From Enterococcus malodoratus ATCC 43197 (GTDB lineage Bacteria > Bacillota > Bacilli > Lactobacillales > Enterococcaceae), in assembly GCF_000407185.1 (NCBI RefSeq), contig NZ_KE136481.1, forward strand, positions 1,093,636 to 1,157,635: a stretch of 64,000 nucleotides of DNA. The letters are read 5' to 3'. The translations under genes were made by a program, and so were the position numbers. The notes beneath the pieces are model-generated. The model saw only the letters and a program-made list of their open reading frames with translations. It made no database searches and had not been told where the DNA came from. Below, piece by piece: positions 63,160 through 64,000 of this stretch; the stretch's first letter is position 1, and each line of letters begins with the position of its first letter.

Positions 63160-64000
63160 CTAGATGAGATATGTTTTCGTGAAGTAGTTTCCTGCATATC
63201 TCAATGTATCGAGATAGTGATTGTATTTATCTATAGGCAACCCGTTATCTTTTCTAACGTACATACCTATTTCTTTAATTGCATTATAAAAATCGTATTC
63301 ATTTTGGCCGGTATATAAAAATAGAACCTCTTTTGTCAAAAGATTCTGCACTCGCTCGATTCCAACTTCTATTCTCATACCGTTACTACTAATCTTGTCA
63401 CGGGAGTTATTGTCTGCAGCATCTGTCATAATTCCAATAAGATGTAGTTCTTCTCTTAAAGTCTTACAAGCTGGATCGACAAAGAAATAATTATAATGCG
63501 GATAGTTCCATTTTGAGTAACACCATTCTTTAAACAGTTTGATATCCTTTGCATAGGTGCTCATAGCCTTCACAACGCCTGTATCTGCTCCACTGTGGTA
63601 ATAGTTCGCTAGTTGATATAAATAATACTGTCCTCTATCAAACGTCACTAAACAGAAAGTACAGGTCGTAGCATCTGATTGACCTCCATCAGCAACAAAG
63701 AACGTTTCAATCGGTCTGCCTTTAATTGCATTCTTCATATGCTTATCTGTATCAAACATTGAGTAGATGACACCTTCTGGCATGACTCGTTCGCCTCTCC
63801 AATCCCGCTTAAGTAGATAATCAGACGTTTCGCATTGTTGTTTCCACATCTTTAAACGTTCGCCAGTTAATATGGGGTTATCAGTTGGACGCCAATGTCT
63901 GAATCTATAAGTGTTTGTTTTCTCGAACTGGTTCAATAGTTCTAAATTCGGATGATTGGGAGCTGGTGGGTTTTGTTCACCCAAATGAAACCGCATCTTG
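63160..64000 (-). CDS. Phage terminase large subunit, C-terminal part (runs off the right edge)
   Basis: At least 278 residues of the packaging ATPase/nuclease, from the end of the ATPase domain (RHWRPTDNPILTGERLKMWKQQCETSDYLLKRDWRGERVMPEGVIY) through the RNase-H-like nuclease domain (FFVADGGQSDATTCTFCLV with the first Asp, YFFVDPACKTLREEL with the second, and NHYLDTLRYAGNYF with the third). The Walker motifs lie beyond 64 kb. Eleven nt upstream of the portal gene. Confidence 0.92.
   Translation of the reverse strand, partial: KMRFHLGEQNPPAPNHPNLELLNQFEKTNTYRFRHWRPTDNPILTGERLKMWKQQCETSDYLLKRDWRGERVMPEGVIYSMFDTDKHMKNAIKGRPIETFFVADGGQSDATTCTFCLVTFDRGQYYLYQLANYYHSGADTGVVKAMSTYAKDIKLFKEWCYSKWNYPHYNYFFVDPACKTLREELHLIGIMTDAADNNSRDKISSNGMRIEVGIERVQNLLTKEVLFLYTGQNEYDFYNAIKEIGMYVRKDNGLPIDKYNHYLDTLRYAGNYFTKTYLI

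Larger units (their letters stand above)
44940..64000 (-). mobile_element. Prophage, late structural and lysis half
   Basis: A continuous run of minus-strand phage genes from terminase to endolysin, tightly packed with frequent TAATG and ATGA overlaps, abutting the truncated comFA at about 44940. Modules are DNA packaging, head, connector, tail, baseplate and lysis, giving a siphovirus with an A118/PSA-like layout. No integrase, repressor or replication genes are in view. They should be to the right of the window, with attL and the comFA 5' part. The attachment core cannot be set from one junction. Confidence 0.9.

Noticed and set aside
44940-64000. Integrase or repressor within the visible prophage
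   Set aside because: All visible genes are late structural or lysis functions; nothing resembling a recombinase or CI-type protein occurs on either strand.

Overview
The window is a low-GC Gram-positive chromosome segment, most likely from an Enterococcus species. The evidence is gene content and order: liaX-liaY-liaZ next to hprK-lgt-gpsA-galU, divergent ccpA/pepQ, tyrS next to a class A PBP, a lactobacillale-type preQ1-II riboswitch before queT, and a pst operon with two pstB genes. The species cannot be fixed from this sequence alone.

Positions 1-44.9 kb are housekeeping chromosome. In order: the start of trxB and yneF; proBA; nfo, an AEC carrier and tyrS on the minus strand; a class A PBP; a small DUF2829 (Tad2-family) protein coupled to an SDR oxidoreductase; queT under a preQ1-II riboswitch; the trehalose locus (treA, treP, divergent treR) under CcpA/TreR-type control; ccpA and pepQ; an XRE regulator, YtxH and DUF948 envelope proteins and a TetR regulator; galU-gpsA-lgt-hprK; liaZ-liaY-liaX with a LiaR-like box; the phosphate uptake genes phoU-pstB2-pstB1-pstA-pstC, separated from pstS by a VOC gene, an AraC regulator and a repeat array; cls, a GNAT gene and an SMR exporter; ftsX-ftsE; prfB with its +1 programmed frameshift; secA; hpf; and comFC with a comFA remnant.

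From about 44.95 kb to the right edge is the late half of a siphovirus-type prophage, all on the minus strand, inserted in comFA so that only the comFA 3' end remains here. Reading in transcription order (right to left): terminase large subunit, portal, Zn-ribbon protein, minor capsid protein, scaffold, major capsid protein, head-tail connector, three head-tail/tail completion proteins, tail tube, two tail-assembly proteins, tape measure, distal tail, tail-associated protein with a self-cleaving chaperone, BppU-type baseplate protein, XhlA-like protein, holin, a 34-residue ORF and endolysin. Both the capsid and the tail-tube genes end at slippery heptamers (C CCA AAA and A AAA AAA) followed in the -1 frame by complete Ig-like and Fn3-like domains, which implies that a fraction of both shell proteins carries a surface domain. 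The integrase and early genes must lie beyond 64 kb.

The most unusual non-coding features are: (1) a family of roughly 160-bp interspersed repeats, always in the same orientation and always butted against the U-tract of an intrinsic terminator (4.3 copies at 33.1-33.8 kb, two at 40.15-40.5 kb, degenerate copies near 0.55 and 31.6 kb); (2) a 60-bp staircase of twelve pentamers in the treR leader, in which successive pentamers change almost one base at a time; (3) thirteen uninterrupted 22-residue repeats in the tape measure; and (4) a distal-tail gene whose only well-placed start is ATT or ATA.
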